Source of the DNA: Magnaporthiopsis rhizophila
Lineage: Eukaryota > Ascomycota > Sordariomycetes > Magnaporthales > Magnaporthaceae
Length of the DNA: 64,000 nt
NCBI GenBank assembly: GCA_003049465.1
Contig: PYSS01000019.1
Coordinates: forward strand, 248,001 to 312,000
Direction of reading: 5' to 3'
The notes under the pieces were generated by a model, which did not search any database, was not told where the DNA came from, and was given only the letters and a program-made list of their open reading frames with translations. The number at the start of each line of letters is the position of its first letter. The first letter of the stretch is position 1. The translations under genes and the position numbers were made by a program. Positions 1 through 12,277 of this stretch are shown here, piece after piece.

Positions 1-463
1 TCAGTGTTTGCCGTTGGCGCGGCACGCATACCGTATCTCTCAACCACGTTTGTGGTACCCGACATCATGTCGACGGAACCGCGGCTCATATACGGGTGTG
101 GGTGCCTCGCATGCATGCATGGGTCTCGCCACTCCGAGACCATAAATGCGCAGCCTGCCTACAGTAGGTGAGGTGTAAGACGCTGCCAAGCCAATATAAT
201 AGATGATGGAGCGTAGGTTGACTGAGCTCGAGATGTGCCGTTCATGGCAAGGCCACCAACCAGGAACGACGCACGAGACCCCTCAGAGCGGGCAGCGGCG
301 GGTGAATTGTAACACTGCAGAACGCAATGTTAGCAACTGCTTTAAGTGAAACCGATGTACTTTTCCACCCGCCTCCATCATATTTACGGGATAAAGACAC
401 AAAAATTTTCTGGTTCTGGCCTTTCCCGTCCAATCTTTTCTACAATGCAACCAATGCCACAGC
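1..463. other. Upstream non-coding stretch
   Basis: I see no convincing gene here. Short open frames on both strands have no recognisable content. The segment just before 464 is pyrimidine-rich and is probably the promoter and leader of the AAA ATPase gene that follows. Confidence 0.4.
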
Positions 464-3003
464 ATGTCCTACGACGACTATGTTCAGGCCATCCCTGGGG
501 GGGACCCTGCAGCTCGCCCTTCGACGGCCTTTGCCCCCCTGGCGGTCTCGAGATCCTCTCAATCCGTCGACTCTGCGCCGCCTCAACCTACTCCCTCAAG
601 CCAAGTTCTCAGGGGATCTCTGGCAAAGATTGAGGACATCACGGAAGTTAAGGAGGTGTACAGCGACCGATCAACCATCTGCCTCACGTCCAGCTATCGC
701 CAAGCAAAGGCAACAGCCAACGAAAAGTATATACGATGCGCGCTGTTGCTGCGGCGGATCATCGTGCAGAAGAAGGGCAGTGAGGAAGAGGACCAGCTGG
801 AGCTAAACTCCGAACTCATACGCCGAGGTGTCCAAGAAGTTCTTGGTAACTATATGACGCTCAACCTCCTCTCTGTTCCCATCGTTATCCCCAGGCCCTA
901 TTACGCACTGTTCCACTTCCGAGATGAGCTCGAGGCCTACACAACTTCCCCGTCTCGTACAGCTAACGAGCGGGAACGTATGGGTGGGTCTCTTGCTTGA
1001 GTTCATGAAAAACAATCTGGCGGAGAAGGTCATGGAGTACAATCTACAGGTCAAAGAGGGCTATACCACGTTTGATCTCTTGCCCTACCTCTTTCGTCAG
1101 GGGCAAATTGTGCTTTCCCGAGACAGCGAACTCCGAGACTGCATGTACTTCAAGCAGCTGCAGTTGACGCACCGTCGATCAGATGACAAGGGCCCGAGGG
1201 CGCTGGAGTTCGAAGGTCTCACATGGCGGTACGACGGCGAGAATTTCGGCCCGAAAACAGCGTCATTCATAATCGTCGAGTTCTCTGGGACACAGAGGAT
1301 CGTTGATCTTCCCTTTTTCCCTATCGGATTCCTGCGGGAAGAGGCCAGGCGCAAGATATGGGACGGTCTGGTAGCACGTGGCCGACGTTGGAGCTCCATG
1401 GTGGATCTGAGCCATCGACAGTACAGCGGTATGAGCCTTACCCGTAACCACTGCCAATCTCAACATCAAGATTTGTTTACCTACTTACCAGGTCACAATA
1501 AACTACACAGGGAGGGTCTGGCCATCGCCGACAGGCGAGAAGAGCGAAGCGACAAATCATGTATGTGTATGGCCACTCTGATTCACAATGCGACAAGCCT
1601 GCGATAAGCTCCGTCTCCTCACCTGTCCGCTACTGACACATATTGTCTCAAAGACGAATGGTTTTGTTCTAGACACCAAGACTTACGAAATGTACAGTGG
1701 AGATCCGAACCAACGCACCAAGCTCGACACCAAGAACTACGACTGGGTTGAGGCCACCAAAGAGAGCAGCACATGGAGGTATGCTTTTTGCCTTGCCTCG
1801 GCTTGGGGCTGTTTCCCGCTCCCATCGGGACAGATTACCGATGGCTGACTTGAATTTCCTTGACTCAAATAGCCAGAAGAGGGACGACGAGTTGGCACAA
1901 ATCTCCAAAAAGATCCCCAGAGGACGGTCATGCGAGCTCACAGAGCTTCAGGCTGCCCTTGGGCCTTGCGCCATGCCCGGCTTTGCATTGGACGAAAAGA
2001 CATGGGGCTGGTTCAAGATAGAGAATATTCGTGACATCTGGTGGAATGACAACGCCCTCGATCGCCTCGTGCTCGACACAGATCGAAAGGACACCATCAG
2101 GAGGCTTGTGGAGGTCCACCAGGCTTCGGTGTCGCACTTCGACGACATCACCTACGGCAAGGGCAAGGGGCTGGTCTTTTCCCTGCACGGCCCACCAGGC
2201 ACCGGCAAGACTCTCACTGCCGGTTAGTGAGTTCAGAAATGCGTGGATTCCCCCATAACCATATCGAAAGCGGCCTGGATGGGGCTGCGATCAAAGCTAC
2301 TAACAGCTGGCACATAGAATGCATCGCTGAGCACACAAGGCGGCCCCTCTACCGCATCACCAGCGGCGACCTGGGGACCTCCACCAATGAAACCAACCTC
2401 AAGCTAGGGCGAGTCTTTCGGGTCGCAGAGGAATGGAGGGCCATCGTGCTGCTGGATGAGGCTGACGTCTTCATGGCCAAGCGCCAGACCGACAGTCTCG
2501 AGAGGAACGCGCTGGTGTCCGTCTTCTTGCGGTCCCTCGAGGGGTTCAAGGGCATCATCTTCCTGACGACCAACAGGTCGGAGGAGTTCGACGAGGCAAT
2601 CACCTCCCGCATCCACCTATCTTATCACTTCCCCCCGCTGGACGCCGAGCACCGAGCCCAGGTCTGGCGTAGCATCCTCAAGCAAAACGCCTGGGCGGTG
2701 CCGCCCGAGTGGCTTGACGAGTCGGAATCCGGCGTCCATCAAGAGGTGGATGGATCCTCCTCGGGCCTCCGCCCCCACCTCCACCCGGTCTTCAAGAGGC
2801 TGGGGGAGGCGCACCATGCGCTGAATGGGAGGGACATCAAAAACGTCTGCTCCCTCGCGGCGTCAATGTCGAGGTTAGACCCCGGGACCGGTAAGCTCAT
2901 TGAGGATGGGACCGGAAAGGTGAGCGAGGAGATGATCCAAAACCTGTGTAATCTCACGATCACAAACCGTCAGGTTGCATCGGGGGAGAGGCAAGCGAAG
3001 TGA
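464..3003 (+). pseudogene. AAA-family ATPase with N-terminal DUF7025-like region, frameshifted
   Basis: The C-terminal half is a clear AAA ATPase. Walker A reads GPPGTGKT at about 2191-2214 and continues across an intron (about 2224-2317) into ECIAEHT. Walker B is IVLLDEADVF near 2446-2475, sensor 1 is TTNR, and a candidate arginine finger is in SRIHLSYHF. The N-terminal half, with blocks such as PRPYYALFHFRDELE (about 893-940), resembles the DUF7025 region found ahead of this domain in many fungal AAA proteins of unknown role. Introns are evident near 1432-1496, before 1672 and at about 1780-1872. The reading frame breaks at about 983-989: the upstream frame stops at 998-1000, while the conserved continuation LLLEFMKNNL lies one base further on, with no room for an intron. 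It is either a pseudogene or carries a base-call error. The exon pattern between 1432 and 1680 is uncertain. Confidence 0.75.
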
Positions 3004-3160
3004 ACCCGGTGGAGTGGACAGCTTGTAGATGGTTCAAGGTCCGGGGCCAAGGGGTTTGCAAAGAGTCGCGGGGAGGCTGGGGCGGGCTGCTATTGGCCAG
3101 CGGTCCAACACCCTGATTTCTCGGGGATGCCATCGGCTCCGGTCTACCGATATTGCCCTC

Positions 3161-3412
3161 ACATGTTTTTGGTTTGTAAAGGTTTTGGGAGGAAATGGGA
3201 GCAAGTGCGTCCAGAAACGAACGCATCCGCTCCCATTTTCTCCCAGCCAAGCTTTCCTCTACCGTCCAAAAGCCGTTTGCTGCGCCCCACCCTACACACC
3301 TACTTGTCTTCCGCATCATCCCTGAACGAGCGGGACGGGAATGTGTTTTGGCGTTTCGGCTCCCGAATATTACGACCCGGATACGCCGGGGCGGGGTCTT
3401 TTCGCATCTCGC
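3161..3412 (+). repeat. Dispersed repeat, copy A
   Basis: This roughly 250-bp segment is a diverged direct copy of 9893-10178. Matching blocks occur in the same order: acatgtttt-ggttt, then cgtccaa-ggccg-tgctgcgcccc followed by ctacacacc, then catccctg-acgag, then a ttttggcg block, then acccggata. It encodes no intact protein. It lies about 200 bp upstream of the gypsy integrase remnant, so it may be part of the same degraded element or an independent insertion. Confidence 0.65.
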
Positions 3413-3619
3413 CATTTTGCAAAGGCGGCAAAAGCCCAGCTGGTATATCGTCGTGGAAAGGAAGCTCAAGCTCATTATGCCCCAGGATAAATGCAGCAAC
3501 TCCGCCTCTCCCGAGTATCCTGCTGGACAGCTCGAGACGGAAAGGTTATTTTGCAAATCTAGCGAGCGGGTTAACCGACACGACCACTCCTCACCGTGAT
3601 GCAAGGGAGGGGCTGATTT

Positions 3620-4290
3620 CATGTCGAAAGGGCTGTTTGATGAGCTGGACACAAAGCTCAGGTTCTCGACGACATACCACCCGCAGACAGACGGCCAGTC
3701 AGAAGGACGAACCAGCAGGTAGAGATCGCGTTGAACTACCTGCTCGCCCTATGGCCCAAAGCACAATGGCCCGATGCCCACAAGCTACCCAGCACCGTAC
3801 ACATAAGGAGCACCGGGGCAGCAGGCGCAGGCGCGGGCGGAGCGCCGAATGGGTTGATATACGGGGTGGGGTTGACCTGCGGGGGGAAGACAGAAAGACG
3901 CCGGACCCAGAGAAACCCAGGGGATAGTACGGCCGAGGCAACCGACTGGGCAGTTGCAAAGGCTAAACTCAGGTACGACGAGAGACGGGCAAGCCGAGTA
4001 CACCGTAGGCGACAAGGTGTACCTCTGCCTGCACAAGGGATACAAGTCGCCTGGGATACCTGATAGGAAGTATTTTCCACAGAAAGCCGGGAAATCCACG
4101 ATGCTCGAGCGAACCTATGACCTGGCATACAAGCAATACCTCCCGGCAGCTTGGAAAGTCCACCTGGTGGTGTCAGTACTTTAGTTGATGCCAGTCCCCT
4201 AGAGACTAGTTTGAAAGGACGCCACAACCCCATGGACGAGTGCAAGTTGAAGAGGATGACGAGTGGCAGTCCTACGAGCTGACCAACATT
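3620..4290 (+). mobile_element. Ty3/gypsy (Tf1/sushi-like) integrase remnant
   Basis: Three collinear fragments in different frames match the end of a gypsy integrase. The first (about 3621-3715) contains the integrase-core signature STTYHPQTDGQSE. The second (about 3718-3870) contains EIALNYLLALWP and a GLIYGVGL block. The third (about 3955-4185) contains the C-terminal module with GDKVYLCLHKGYKSPGIP and AAWKVHLVVSVL. A chromodomain-like tail with VEEDDEWQSYE follows at about 4230-4275. Frame changes and the absence of reverse transcriptase and gag in the window show a dead, 5'-truncated element. It lies between the AAA gene and the GTPase gene. Confidence 0.8.
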
Positions 4291-5323
4291 ACAAACAAGC
4301 GTTAAGGCCGCTTTGTCCTTGTGATCCTATCCCGTTATATGCCGACCCGTTGTTGCCCAGTCTGTCGTCGCATGACACGCAGTTGATGTTCTGTACTCCT
4401 TGTACCCCGCAGCCGACGTTGGGAGATGCTGGGATAGGGCTCCTAATAGCAGGGACAGGCCCCTGTAATCGTGTGGATTCCTGTCGCTCTGGGGTATCAA
4501 CCAGATATCAGCATGTAGGTCCACCCACACTTTGACACTGCACTTGTCCCAAGCTGGGCGATGGTTGTGTAGCAGGCGGTTAAAAACTGCGCAGTAGTGG
4601 AGGCGGTTCTTTTGTACGCAGACCTTAGAAGGCTAAACATTGATCTAACAGTTGTGTGTGGGGAGGTGGCGGAGGTTCCCTGCGCCACGCCGTGACGGCC
4701 AATACTGTAAGCGAGGCGAATGAGGAACGCAGAGTGTGGTCTATCTCGTTATTGTATCTCCTGCTCTTGAAGAAGAAGGGGAAACTAGTTTCCCCGGACC
4801 CCAAGAAGCCTCAGATGCATCGGCTCCCGCATCTTCCCAGCCACTTTGACGTTTGGCAGGTCGCCAGCCGTGGCTATAGCCGCAGCAGACGCTTACCGCA
4901 GAACGTAGATGCGAAATTGGAGTTGCAACGGACGTTATGGCCACCAAAGAACGATACGATTTTTTCTATTTCTCATGAAAGAAAATGCGTCCGGCACGGC
5001 CGCTTTCCGTGGCCGGCCTCAAACAGGCCTTGACCCACCGCCGAGGGCTGACAGTTGGGGTTACATTAAGGGGTGTGGTCGGGAACGCAATCTCCCAGCT
5101 TGGAACCAACAGCAGCAACCATCATGGGATGATACGCCCGCAGCGGCGTGTCCGGGAGGTCCTGCAACCTCTCCACGAGCAGGATGTATTACTCCATTGA
5201 GCCAATTCCTCTTATAAGAGGTGGCAGTCTGCCTTACTCTGTGGTTTTTGCTTTCCTCCCACACAAGATTTCCTCTCCTCACTCTCACAAGGGTCGTGTG
5301 ATATCCTGCCGTCCGCTGCAGCA
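4291..5323. other. Intergenic stretch after the integrase remnant
   Basis: No coding sequence could be recognised. It probably contains further decayed transposon DNA on the left and the promoter and 5' leader of the GTPase gene on the right. Confidence 0.4.
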
Positions 5324-8300
5324 ATGCCCTCCACGCCAATGAGAAGCCCACCAGGGGAACCATTCACTCCTCCAAGCAGCCCCCCATCGAAGGAGGAGAC
5401 GCCTGGAAGTTTGGGTGGCCTTACCACCTTCTCTAGTAATTTCACATTCACGGCGAACCTCGACAACCTGGCGTCCAACGTCAGCCATCTTAGCCTCTCG
5501 GCTCAGCATCATCACCTCTCGCCATCGCCTGCGAACTCCCTGCCATCGCCTGCGAGCCCTTTGCCAAACCCTGTCCCGTACGACATCCAAGACGAAGGAG
5601 CTCCTCCCCACCACTTCTTCAATCCCTCTTTCCAAAATGCATTGAAGGACGCGGTGGGCATCGCCAAGGAGCTCGCCAATCTGATAGAGGATCTTCAGGG
5701 CACGGAAGCTCCCTACTACGATGCCTTGACGAGACTTTTGGAAGACGCGCGCAGCCTAGGGGCCTTTACTGGATCTGAAACACGAACGATTGCCGTGTTG
5801 GGAGACTCCGGCCAAGGTGAGTAAATGATAATGCAAGCCCTGATTGTTGGTTTCCATCCAGAAGCACACGAACTAATATCTCCCAGGCAAAAGTAGTCTC
5901 ATCAACTCGCTGCTCCACTACCCAGATATCGCACAGACGGTAAGACCTCCGGACCGGGACCCAGAACAAAAGCAGGGGCTAACCGGAAACGGTCACTAGG
6001 GGGATATCGGCTCGGCATGTACTTCAGTCGTCACCGAATACAGACAGAAGACAAGTCAACAAAGCGCCCCCATCATGCTCGAGGTGGAGTATCTTTCGGG
6101 CAGCGAAATCGAGGACATGATTGGCGAGCTGCTTTGGAGCTATAGGCAGCTGTACCTGCCGGGCGTTGTATCCGACACCACTCTCGAGGCCGATTATGCC
6201 CGATACATGCGGGAATCCGAGCAGGCCTGGTCCGCTCTCGAGGCCGCCTTCCAGCACCGGCGCGAGTTCTCGAGGCAGATGCTGCAGGACGTGTCGGATG
6301 GCTCCCTGGAGCGCCTGCGGGACCGACTCATCGGCTGGGCCCGTGACATCGAGTGGCCCGGGGGCGACGATGGGGCGCGAGATGGGATCTGGCGGTCGAC
6401 AGCGGCGACGGGCGAGGAGTGCTGCAAGAAGACCAGCCTGTTCATGCAGAATAGCTACTGGCCTTTTACCAAGGTCATCCGGTAAGGTTCTCCCCTGTCC
6501 CCTCCATACCGTTTGCCTTTTCGCTCGTGGGTTCGCCCGGATCTAACCCGTTCGCACAGCGTTTACATGGACGCCGAAGTCCTGAAGACTGGATTAGTCC
6601 TTGCAGACCTTCCTGGTTAGTGTTTTATATTCTATCCCCTAGCCTCATTTGCGCCGAACAAGGCACCGACACGGATGCAACTTTCGCAGGTCTTCAAGAC
6701 ACCAATCTCGCCAGGGTGCGCGCGACAGAGGATTACCTGTTAAAATGCAACCACATATTCCTCGTCACCAACATTTCCAGGGCCGTTACAGACCAGTCCT
6801 TGAAATCTTCGCTCTACAGTGTCCTGTCCAAGCACGTTCCTCTCTGGGACGAGGTGGGCGGCAAGGGCCTGAAGGTCGCGGTGGTCTGCACGAAATCGGA
6901 CGACATCAACCTCAAGGCAGCGAAGGAGGCGTTCTGTGGTCCCGGGAAAGCCATCAATCCTGTCGCGCTGCGGAATCTGGATGCCGCTATCGAAGTCGCT
7001 GAAAGGAGCGGGAGTCAATACTATTACCGCAAGACACTGAAGCATCGGTCTGTCCACCCCTCGATAAGAAACTTGTAACTACGGTGCATACATTTGAGGC
7101 TAGATACTAATAATACCCGCTTAACAGGAAGAAACTGCTCCTCATGGAGGCCCGGAGCGACCACGTCAAGATGGGTCTGCAACAAGCATATGCCTCTCAA
7201 GTCCCCGGCGAGATTCTCAATGTATTCTGCGTGTCCAACACCATTTACGAGAAGTACGCTCCCAAGGGCAACAGGGAGCTTGTCGCGGCTAGCGAGATCC
7301 CGGACGTCCGTCGCTTCTGTCACAGCATCACGGCCGAGTCCAGGTATCGCGAGGCGTGCCATTTCATGCATTCGTCCATGCCCGGCCTTCTGAGCACCCT
7401 CAAGCTGTGGATAAGCAGTTACACCACCAGGGCCGTCGAAACGAATGCGCGAGACGAGGAGCTGAACGATGAGATCTGTGATGCACTACGAGACGCCACA
7501 GCCCAGGTACGGCCGTCCCGCCAACTTCTGGTCAATACCACTCCAGTCCTGTCTGACAGCCGTATAGATCACATCAGGGGTAATCGAGCTGGCTGGTAGT
7601 TTCAGGGTCTGCTTCAGGGACCAGGTCCTCAGGCACATCGGTAACTCTCCTCCCACCCAAACTCCACGGAAAGCAAATCTAACCATAGTTGGCAAGGGGA
7701 ACGCCGTCGTTACTGGGAGGAAGCTGCCGCATCTCAGGGCAGCCAATGGCAGGATGTAGGTATCCCACGCTCCGGACCCATGATGCTCTCAAGATTTTGA
7801 CCGCTAATGTATCCCATGCTATCACAGTGGTTGTGGAGTAAGTACCAAGACTTGGTTCAACACCAGCAATTCCTGCTAAGATTTGATTCAGTGCATTTCA
7901 ACGCCTGGTGTCTGAACAACGGACACCACGAGACCCCCAAAAAGCCCCGCCAGGATTGGAACGCCCAGATCCTCTGGAAAATGCGCATGGAGCTCAATTA
8001 TCCGTGGGAGATTGTCGAGGATGGAGCCAATGAGGTGTTTGATGCGTTTTTAGAGGCTGCCACCACCCAGCTCGGGGGGCTCAGAGACAAAGTTGAAGGT
8101 GGGTGCTAAATCCTTGGACCTACATTTTTTGGGCCGAGTCTGGCTGAAGTTGACCCCCCCGCGCCTAACGATCCTAGATGCTTCTGGGCCCCAACTTTGC
8201 CACTCATTGGCGGAGGGGCTTGTCTGTCATATCGAGGACCTCCAGTATAAAATCGGGAGGCGCAAGGAGGACTTCCTCGGGAAGGTCAAGTAAGATAATC

Positions 8301-8756
8301 TATATGGCACTATGTGCAAAAACCATTATTACTGACCGCAACTATAGAACCATCCGCCGCTACGCGTCCGAGTCGAACTACAATTCGTACGTGCTCAAGG
8401 AAATGCTGCCGGCGTACCGACACGCGTCCAGCCAATCAGGTGAGGGGCCCCCTCTGCGTTGCACACAACTTGGGCCCGAGGAAGGGGAAGCTGAACACTG
8501 ACGACGACGACACCGCAACAACAAAGGGGCCGGCAAGGGCCAACGCCAGAAGGACATTATCCAGGGGCGCATCACGGACGGAGAGCTCTTCCCCAACATC
8601 TCCATGGCCATTTCGACGGCGATGGAGATGCTCGTGAGAGAGATGGAGAGCGAGCTCCACGCCGACGTGATGACGGTTATACGTCAAGTCGAAAACGACT
8701 TTGAGATCACGTTCCAGAGACGACTAACGATAGACGAGGACGAGGGTGGTGACAGT

Positions 8757-8787
<31 letters not shown>

Positions 8788-8906
8788 ACGGTGAGCAGGG
8801 AGGAGGAGGGTTGGAGCCTGCCGAGGTGGCTAGGTTTGCGGAGCGGGTCGAGGATTGCTGGCAAAGAGTCTCAAACCTGGCGAAAGTGGCGGTACCATCT
8901 ACCTGA
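5324..8906 (+). CDS. Nuclear GTPase SLIP-GC (NUGGC)-like large GTPase, multi-exon
   Basis: The protein begins MPSTPMRSPPGEPF with a Ser/Pro-rich leader. The P-loop GDSGQGKSSLINSLL is split by the first intron (5817-5886). A switch region GSACTSVVTEYR follows an intron at 5940-5999, DLPG is split by 6616-6689, and a TKSDD guanine-specificity motif lies near 6892. Further introns are 6482-6559, 7048-7127 and 7507-7605, then several around very small exons between 7606 and 8450. The conserved FNAWCLNNGHH block (about 7898-7930) and RITDGELFPNISMAIS (about 8566-8615) are typical of fungal DUF7605/SLIP-GC-like proteins. The C-terminus has a run of about 11 consecutive acidic residues encoded by a GAY-type microsatellite (about 8746-8792). 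About a dozen exons splice without stops, so the gene looks intact. Its cellular role in fungi is not established. Confidence 0.8.
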
Positions 8907-9123
8907 AAGGCACGATGAAGACCGCCCGCTATGTCGCTCGGCGGACATATCAGACATTGGCACCCTGTCGTCACATGACTTGTCACATGACTGACGTTGC
9001 GGGGTAGGACTCCCTTCTTGGTGGCCTCCTCCTGCCCGGTCAAGGATTCATTAGGATTTTTTTTTATTTTCGTTCCTTCCTTCCTGCTATGGACTTTCCT
9101 TATGTTAACATACTGTTGTGTTT

Positions 9124-9165
<42 letters not shown>

Positions 9166-9892
9166 CCTTTCATTTTCTCGTTTCTTCCCGCTCTCAGCTC
9201 TTGTTTCAATTTTAAGAGTCCACTGGAAACTGTAGCAAACGTACCACTTCAAGATCCGCATTCTGAGAAACAGGGCTGAGGGTTTACGGAGAGGCCGGCG
9301 TCGCCGCCGTTAGAGGACATCTGTGCTCAGGCGTTCAAACCCTGTTTGTAAGAGACAGGTGCCCAGGTCAGCCCTCCCTTTACCCCCTCCCACTAATAAT
9401 GGCGATTGGCTGTCAGGCGTAGAGATCGTCTCCAGGGGAAAATCGAAGCAGCCAAGAAATCACAGCTGAACAGGATGCCAAAATAGTTTATGCATCCCAG
9501 GCTTCCTACCATACCTACGAGGCCACCCCCGCCTGCCACAGCCAGAAGCACAGCGTCGCCGGTCGGGACCGCCTTGTCTGTAAAATTACCATGGTCCACG
9601 AGGACGGTGGAGAGGCGTATCCCATTTGGCTTGCTGCATAAAGCAGCCGCTTGTAAAACACTCAGCAGCTTTGTCAGCGGCTGATGCTGTTCGTAAACCA
9701 AAACAAGCCTAGCAGAGCGCTAAGCTGACGCCCCTCAAACGAGGCGGGCTGCAGGCTTTTGTGACCGTCCTCTTTATGGCGGTCGCGGGCAGGGGGGGTG
9801 GCATCGAGGTGATGGTCCGTTGGTGGCAGCGGATTGGCGTACGTGTCAAGGTCCCGGATCCCAAATACTCTCTTCTAGTCAAAAAGGCCCCT
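8907..9892. other. Intergenic stretch with 40-nt poly-T
   Basis: It holds the 3' side of the GTPase gene, a poly-T run at 9126-9165 and low-information sequence. A reverse-strand open frame at 9393-9701 with a hydrophobic patch has no recognisable family and I do not call it a gene. Confidence 0.4.
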
Positions 9893-10178
9893 ACATGTTT
9901 TGGTTTATAGAGAGTGTTTTTATAAAATGGGATCCAAAGCGCCCGGAAACGGAGGTTTTCGCCTCCAACAATAAGACGCCCCTGCTCCCCTTTGCTCCCC
10001 CAGCCTTACCGTCCGTCCAACGGCCGCCTGCTGCGCCCCACGCTACACACCAATGTACTTGTACCCAACCCATATGCACCATCCCTGGACGAGACGAGAA
10101 ATGTGCCTTTTGGCGCTTTTGTTCTCCCAATAGCATGACCCGGATAAGCCAATGCAGGATCCTTTCGCGTCTGCATCC
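9893..10178 (+). repeat. Dispersed repeat, copy B
   Basis: This is the partner of 3161-3412 in the same orientation. It shares the ordered blocks described for copy A, with many substitutions and several indels. The two copies flank the GTPase gene at a distance of about 6.7 kb. No coding capacity is visible. Confidence 0.65.
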
Positions 10179-10455
10179 AATCGCATCAGGTCCGTGACTA
10201 TACGACTTGCCAAGGCTTTTCTGCTGGGTTGGTGATCCTGAGCGCGCCAGGCTAGCATCTATTGGGCTATTGGGAGCCGCTGCGCCCCTTTAGGGCCACC
10301 CATTCTGCTCCTGGGTTTTGATTTCTTATCCCGCCCCCAAATTTCTTGGCCGATATATACAGATTGCAGATTATATTTCGAAGGTCTCCCCTCCTCGAGA
10401 GCGTTGCTTTACTGCCAACCTCAGCTTCAAGTCTTATGGTAGTAACATAGCGAAA

Positions 10456-12277
10456 ATGGACCGCGGCCCTGAATCCGATAGCCCACTCGTCTCGCCCTTG
10501 ATGAAGTCGACCTCTGTGAGGGTAAAACACCACCAGGAGGAACACAACAGCGACGACACCGAGCCCCCCCAGACGAGAACGCGCAGGCAGCCTTGGGCAT
10601 GGTGGTGGGAGACGCTGGCCATCATGGCCAGCCTCTTGTGCATGGCAGGCATCGTCAGCATCCTCGTGCGCATGAACGGCCGACCCTTGACGAACTGGAC
10701 CTTCTTCCTCAGCCTGCCCGCGACCATCGCCGTCTTCAGCACGGCGGCCAAGTCGCTAGCTGCCGTCGCCATTGGTGCCAGCATCAGCCAGTCCAAGTGG
10801 CTGCATTTCCGCGCTGGGCCGCGGCCGTTGGGCGACTTTGATCGTTTCGAGGAGGCAAGCCGTGGGCCTATGGGCAGTCTGAAGCTGGTGGGCGCCGGTC
10901 CGTGGGGTTTGGCCACCATCGGGGCGCTAGCGACGGTGTTGGCGCTGGGGTTCGACGTCTTTGTCCAGCAGCTGGTGCGGCTAGACCCCAGGGACGTTGC
11001 CTTTGATGACGGAAGGGCAGTGCTCGGCCTTTCACATGACTATATTACCGGCGCCGGCGCTCCCATGGGCATTGGGATTTTCTTCTCCAACTACAGGATG
11101 GATGGTCAGTTCACAGATCCACAACAAACTATGCTATCCCGCCCTTTCTCACATAGAGTGCATAGCCTCGACCGCCGATGTCTCGATGCAGGGGGCAATC
11201 TATCGTGGCCTCTTTGGTCTTGACTCTCCAGTCCTATTCAGGTGCCCTGGTTCCTGCTCTTGGGATGGCCCATACGTCTCTCTGGGGTTCATGAGCACCT
11301 GCTCCAATGTCACGGAAGCAACCCTCAATTCCGTGGATCGTTCGCTATGGACGAAGGATAGTAGTACCAGGGACCTGAGACTTGTCACCCCCGGCGGTGT
11401 TAACTTATCGGCCGGGTTTGTGCCGACATATTACCAAACCGTCATCAGCGTCGGTTCAACCACCCTCCTGAACAATTCTCGCTGGTACAAGTATCGGGGA
11501 GATGGTGTGGCTTCGCCACCTCTGATTCCCGAGCGGCCGGACATCACCCGCGTGGCAGTTTTGAGAGCCACGAGCGACCGAGTTAACCCCATAGTTCGCC
11601 TAGATCAAGTGGAAATTGTCGAGTGCGACATCAGTTTGGCGGCGCGAGGGTTCTCAAAGATTACCGCTTTGGGCAGCGTACTCTCCATTGGCTTGGAGGA
11701 GAACATCCCGATGACACCGGGCGACCCCAGCTCACGGGGTATCACCGTCATGCTCAATCAGACCGGCCAGCCCGTCCTCCGAATCAACCTCGCCGACATA
11801 TTTGCCATCAGCGAGTTTCTCCTCTCGCCACGTTTCGTTGGTGACATCTACACCGGAGTCTCGGTCCCACAGGAACTTCAGGTTCAGACCGGCGTCGGAT
11901 CCGCGTTCAGGTCTGGGAACATGACACAAATCATACACAACATGACGCGTAGCATGTCTGACCAGTTGCGCTCGACATTCAACGTAACTGCGCCTGGGAA
12001 GACGATCGGTCAGGTCGTCTTTGTCCAGGTGCAGTGGATGTGGTTGGTGCTTCCGCTGGTCGTCCAGCTGGCTAGCGCAGTGCTGTTGGGGTTAGTTCTA
12101 GCGAGGCTAGCAGCGTGCAGAGATTTGCAGCCGTGGAAATCTTCGAACGTTGCCGTCCTTCTTCACCGGGTCTCGGATGATGGTCAATCCGGAGGAGCAA
12201 CGGCCCTGCAGCCCGAGGTCCAGGACATAACAGAGTTGAAAAGGAGAGCAGCATCTACAAGGGCAAGGCTGGGATGA
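10456..12277 (+). CDS. DUF3176-family membrane protein
   Basis: ATG at 10456 opens MDRGPESDSPLVSP. After a polar N-terminus come hydrophobic segments beginning WWWETLAIMASLLC and FFLSLPATIAVFSTAAKS, then ISQSKWLHFRAGPRPLGDF and ASRGPMGSL, the hallmark blocks of DUF3176. A third hydrophobic segment (TIGALATVLALGF) follows. An intron at 11105-11156 joins MDG to ECIASTADV. The large extracytoplasmic region has several N-x-S/T sites. A final transmembrane segment near residues 520-545 (about 12035-12105) precedes a short cytoplasmic tail. The family is common in Pezizomycotina and has no known function. The reading frame is intact. Confidence 0.8.

Noticed and set aside
9393..9701. Reverse-strand frame with a hydrophobic patch
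   Set aside because: Short, isolated and lies in sequence next to a dispersed repeat; no recognisable protein.
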